Source: DATJOJ01 sp035507035 (lineage in GTDB: Bacteria > Acidobacteriota > Terriglobia > Terriglobales > Acidobacteriaceae). Taken from it: 9,081 bases of DNA. Positions 6,232-9,081 of this stretch are shown here, one piece after another. The DNA lies in assembly GCA_035507035.1 (NCBI GenBank), contig DATJOJ010000013.1, positions 1-9,081 of the forward strand, in the 5' to 3' direction. Under the pieces are notes generated by a model. It was not told where the DNA came from. It made no database searches and worked only from the letters and a program-made list of their open reading frames with translations. Every line of letters begins with the position of its first letter. Within the stretch, counting starts at the first letter, position 1. The translations under genes and the position numbers were made by a program.

Positions 6232-7092
6232 ATGAAGCGCCATGTCGCCGCAATCCTCCTGTCAATCTTCCTTACCACCGCGCTCGTCGCCCAATCCGTC
6301 AAGAGCGATTTCTTCCGCACCTCTGACGGCATCCGCATCCACTACCTCGAATCCGGCACCGGCCCCGCCATCGTCTTCATCCCGGGATGGACCATGCCTG
6401 CCTGGATCTGGCAAAAGCAGATTGATGCCTTCTCCGCCAAGTATCACGTCGTCGCCGTCGACCCTCGCTCGCAGGGTGAAAGTGACAAGCCATCCTATGG
6501 CCATTTGCCCGAAACTCGTTCCCGCGACTACAAGGAACTCGTCGACCATCTCGGCCTCAAGCAGCCAACACTCGTAGGCTGGTCAATGGGATGTGGCGAG
6601 TTGCTGAAATATGTCGATCAGTTCGGCACCGCGAACGTCGGCGCCATCGTCCTGGTCGACGGCTTTATCGCCGACAAACCCAGCCCTGAAATGTTTTACG
6701 GCCTCTCCGGATGGATGAACACGCTGCAGCAAGACCGCGCCAAACACGCCAATCTCTTCGTTCGCCACATGTTCAATAAGCCGCAGCCGGAGGACTACAT
6801 CAAGCGCCTGATCGACACGTCCATGCAGGTGCCGGCCGACTCCGCAGTCGTCCTTATTTACAACATGCTCGCCATCCAGGACTGGTCGACCGGCCTCGCC
6901 AAGCTAGACAAGCCCTTGCTGTTCACTTACCAGCCCGAGAACCAGCCTAGCGCCGACTTCCTCAAAGCCAAACTCGGAGACAAAGTTCGACTGGAAAAGT
7001 TCGAGGGCGACGGCCACGCCCTGTTCGTCGATGATCCCGACAAGTTCAATCAAGTCCTCGCCGACTTCCTCAAAGCCGCGCCCACCCAGTAA
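6232..7092 (+). CDS. Exported alpha/beta-fold hydrolase
   Basis: A 286-residue alpha/beta hydrolase with an N-terminal signal peptide (residues 1-20, VA before Q21), so it probably acts in the periplasm or outside the cell. The fold is visible in order: HYLESGTGPAIVFIPGW (37-53) with the oxyanion-hole strand and loop, DPRSQGESDKP (77-87), the nucleophile elbow GWSMG (116-120) with Ser118, and GDGHALFVDDPDKFN (259-273) with His262 as the catalytic base. The usual acid after strand 7 (in a G-x-x-D context) is not evident; the segment reads TYQPENQPS (232-240), so Glu236 may take its place, or Asp143 after the preceding strand. The substrate cannot be told; the family includes esterases, haloperoxidase-like enzymes and epoxide hydrolases. 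The ATG is preceded by GAGG at 6220-6223. It is divergent from purL and stands alone. Confidence 0.9.
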   Translation: MKRHVAAILLSIFLTTALVAQSVKSDFFRTSDGIRIHYLESGTGPAIVFIPGWTMPAWIWQKQIDAFSAKYHVVAVDPRSQGESDKPSYGHLPETRSRDYKELVDHLGLKQPTLVGWSMGCGELLKYVDQFGTANVGAIVLVDGFIADKPSPEMFYGLSGWMNTLQQDRAKHANLFVRHMFNKPQPEDYIKRLIDTSMQVPADSAVVLIYNMLAIQDWSTGLAKLDKPLLFTYQPENQPSADFLKAKLGDKVRLEKFEGDGHALFVDDPDKFNQVLADFLKAAPTQ

Positions 7093-7251
7093 TCTGATGT
7101 GATTCAAACCGATGCCTCCGCCATGCCTCCAAACAAATTCCTGCCCCCCGCTGTCGTCTTTTGTGCCCCATTTCCGATTCATTCATTAGAGGCCATAACG
7201 GCTAAACACCGGTTCCCTCTCGGTCTCTAGATTCGAAACGCTGGGGTCTCC

Positions 7252-9081
7252 ATGATCAACACTCTGAAGGCAGTGTGCGTCTGTCTCGTGATCTCCCTCT
7301 TTTGCTCGCTTGTAGTCGCTCAATCCACGAACCCGAAGTCGACCGTCGTGCCGCAGTTGGTGAACTTTTCCGGCAAAGCCGTCGATGATCGGGGCAAACC
7401 GCTCACCGGCATCGCCGGCATCACCTTCTCCATTTACAGCGCGCAGCAAGGTGGCTCGCCTCTGTGGATGGAAACCCAGAACGTGCAGCCGGATACGAAG
7501 GGTAACTACACGGTTCGGCTTGGAGCGACAACATCCGAGGGCCTGCCACTTGATCTTTTCACCTCGGGCGAAGCTCGCTGGCTCGGAGTGCGACTGGATG
7601 GTGGCGAAGAACAACCTCGAGTGCTGTTGCTGAGCGTGCCCTACGCATTGAAAGCCGCCGATGCCCAAACCCTAAGTGGATTGCCGGCAAGCGCGTTCGT
7701 ACTTGCTGCACCGTCCGGCCCCGCTGCCCAAGGCGGCACCGAGCCAACTTCATCGAGCGGCGGTTCTGGCCCGAATGTGGGCGGCAGCGGCACCGAAGAT
7801 TACATCCCGCTGTGGACCGATAACAACGGCGATCTCGGCAACTCGATCCTCTTCCAGACAGGATCCGGCTCGACTGCCAAGATCGGAATCAACGAGACCA
7901 AGCCTTTATTCACGCTCGACGTCAACGGTCAGGAGCTGGTGCGCGGCCTGTTCGAAATGGCCACGACGAACTACGCCAACAAGAGCAAGGGATTCGACTC
8001 GCAGCCTCTAAACTTCGAATCCTCGGCGTTCAACAGCGGCACCGGCACGTACTCGCTGAATCACTTTCAATGGCAGGCAGAGCCCGTGGGCAACGACACA
8101 ACTACGCCGGGAGCGACGCTAAACCTCCTATACGGCACAGATCCCGCGTCACCAGCGGAAACCGGACTGAACATCGCCAGTAGCGGGCAGATCACATTCG
8201 CCAACGGCCAGACATTTCCCGGCACTGGCACAATTACCGGAGTCACCACATCATCCGGGAGCGGCCTGAGTGGAGGTGGCACCAGCGGAAATCTGAATCT
8301 GAGTCTGGTAAACACCTGCGCCACAAATCAAGTGCTGCAGTGGAATGGTAGCGCCTGGGCCTGTTTCTCCGCCGGGAATGGCACGATCACTGGGGTGACA
8401 GCGGGCACCGACTTGACCGGAGGTGGCACCAGCGGCAATGTGACCTTGAACCTCGACACGACCCAAGTTCCGCAATTGAACGCAAACAACAGCTTTACCG
8501 GAAGTGAGACGGTGAACGTCCCGATGTTAAGTGGTTACCCCGCGATTACAGCTAACGATACCTCCACCACAGGTGCAGGTGGAGTGTTCGTCAACAGCAC
8601 CAACGGTACGTCAGTGAGCGCCATCAGCACGAATGGGAACGCAGTCAGCGCGAGCAGCACGAATTCCACGGGGGTGCTCGCCACTGGCATCACCGGAGTG
8701 TCCGGCACTGGCGTCGTCGGAGTGTACGGCGCCGGCGGCAACTACGGAGTGCAGGGCGTTGTCACCTACGGTGTCGGAGTGTACGGCGCCGCCGGCGACT
8801 CCGACAGCGCTACCGGAGTGTACGGCAGTGGCGAGTACGGAGTGCAGGGCATCGGCAACTCCTACGGAGTCTACGCCACTGGTGGCACATATGGCGTGCT
8901 CGGGGAGTCCGGCAGTTCCAGCGGCAGCGGTGGTGGCTTTAGCAACTCCAGCACGGGTGACGCCCTGTTCACCTACAACCAAAGCGGAGGCTACGCGGCG
9001 TTTTTCGACGGCAATGTCGACGTCGACGGTAAGCTTTCCAAAGCTGGTGGACAATTCCATATCGATCACCCTCTCGATCCG
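7252..9081 (+). CDS. Large secreted repeat protein, fibre-like, partial (3' end beyond window)
   Basis: The frame is open from ATG 7252 to the window end (610 codons, no stop); a TAG at 7228 rules out a longer start. Residues 1-23 are a signal peptide (VVA before Q24). Residues 32-140 resemble an N-terminal module I recall from secreted acidobacterial proteins (VNFSGKAVDDRGKPLTG; later VLLLSVPYALKAADAQ). A Gly/Ser-rich linker (about 160-182) leads to YIPLWTDNNGDLGNS and KIGINETKPLFTLDVNG, like phage-tail or fibre heads. Two copies of a GTITGVT...GGGTSGN module start at residues 326 and 377. Residues 474-554 hold repeated GVYG/GVQG motifs, suggesting a beta-rich stalk. The last residues (GGQFHIDHPLDP) look like the start of a conserved C-terminal domain lying outside the window. 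Only a weak GGGG precedes the start. Surface structure or adhesion is a guess; no enzyme motif is seen. Confidence 0.88.
   Translation, partial: MINTLKAVCVCLVISLFCSLVVAQSTNPKSTVVPQLVNFSGKAVDDRGKPLTGIAGITFSIYSAQQGGSPLWMETQNVQPDTKGNYTVRLGATTSEGLPLDLFTSGEARWLGVRLDGGEEQPRVLLLSVPYALKAADAQTLSGLPASAFVLAAPSGPAAQGGTEPTSSSGGSGPNVGGSGTEDYIPLWTDNNGDLGNSILFQTGSGSTAKIGINETKPLFTLDVNGQELVRGLFEMATTNYANKSKGFDSQPLNFESSAFNSGTGTYSLNHFQWQAEPVGNDTTTPGATLNLLYGTDPASPAETGLNIASSGQITFANGQTFPGTGTITGVTTSSGSGLSGGGTSGNLNLSLVNTCATNQVLQWNGSAWACFSAGNGTITGVTAGTDLTGGGTSGNVTLNLDTTQVPQLNANNSFTGSETVNVPMLSGYPAITANDTSTTGAGGVFVNSTNGTSVSAISTNGNAVSASSTNSTGVLATGITGVSGTGVVGVYGAGGNYGVQGVVTYGVGVYGAAGDSDSATGVYGSGEYGVQGIGNSYGVYATGGTYGVLGESGSSSGSGGGFSNSSTGDALFTYNQSGGYAAFFDGNVDVDGKLSKAGGQFHIDHPLDP
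8227..8460 (+). repeat. Duplicated GTITGVT/GGGTSGN protein module
   Basis: Two copies about 153 bp apart, from 8227 and 8380, encode GTITGVT followed by (L/D)xGGGTSGN and a short beta-like tail (LNLSL, VTLNLD). The DNA GGAGGTGGCACCAGCGG is nearly identical in both. Similar modules occur in phage tail fibre proteins. Confidence 0.7.
8671..8913 (+). repeat. Gly-Val-x-Gly repeat region
   Basis: Residues 474-554 of the large secreted protein repeat GV(Y/Q/S/L)G and YGV motifs at short irregular intervals, with the DNA GGAGTGTACGGC recurring. This points to a repetitive beta-rich stalk that could vary in length by slippage or recombination. Confidence 0.7.

Noticed and set aside
7093..7251. Search for a terminator or small RNA between the hydrolase and the last gene
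   Set aside because: No GC-rich stem followed by a T run and no tRNA-like fold could be found in these 159 bases.
8611..9069. Minus-strand open frame opposite the secreted repeat protein (152 codons)
   Set aside because: Its low-complexity composition mirrors the Gly-Val repeat region; the plus-strand frame has a signal peptide and continuous domain structure.

Overview
The window most likely comes from a member of the Acidobacteriota (Terriglobia-like soil lineage). This is inferred from the secreted multi-domain protein at the right edge, whose N-terminal module I recognise from that phylum, and from the many palindromic and tandem repeats of kinds I recall from soil acidobacterial genomes. 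No rRNA, tRNA or other strong taxonomic marker is present, so the assignment is moderate.

Layout, left to right. Positions 1-637 carry no gene: a clear intrinsic terminator (28-55) belongs to something upstream, followed by a tandem array of about 145-bp units, each with a perfect 12-bp hairpin, and then the upstream region of a secreted protein gene. That gene (638-1795, +) encodes a signal-peptide protein with an HEVGE/EVGD motif resembling a metal site. It converges on purF (1872-3299, -), and the gap between them is a fourth copy of the repeat unit, which runs from inside one stop codon region to inside the other. purF (amidophosphoribosyltransferase, step 1 of purine synthesis) lies downstream of purL (3625-6054, -; FGAM synthase large subunit, step 4). 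The 325-bp gap between them is almost entirely repeats: a 14-bp tandem repeat, a dispersed palindromic element and three copies of a 71-bp tandem repeat.

Divergent from purL is a small secreted or exported alpha/beta hydrolase (6232-7092, +). The last gene (7252 to beyond 9081, +) is the first 610 codons of a large secreted, glycine-rich protein with fibre-like repeats, cut by the window edge.

purL and purF act in the same pathway: PurF makes phosphoribosylamine from PRPP and glutamine, and PurL, which in this short form needs PurS and PurQ, converts FGAR to FGAM. purS and purQ are not in the window. The secreted proteins have no evident functional link to the purine genes.

The most unusual feature is repeat traffic in and around the purine genes. 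purL appears to contain two separate in-frame insertions of palindromic repeat DNA, which lengthen the protein by about 50 residues, and matching dispersed elements sit about 60 bp upstream of both the purF and the purL start codons.
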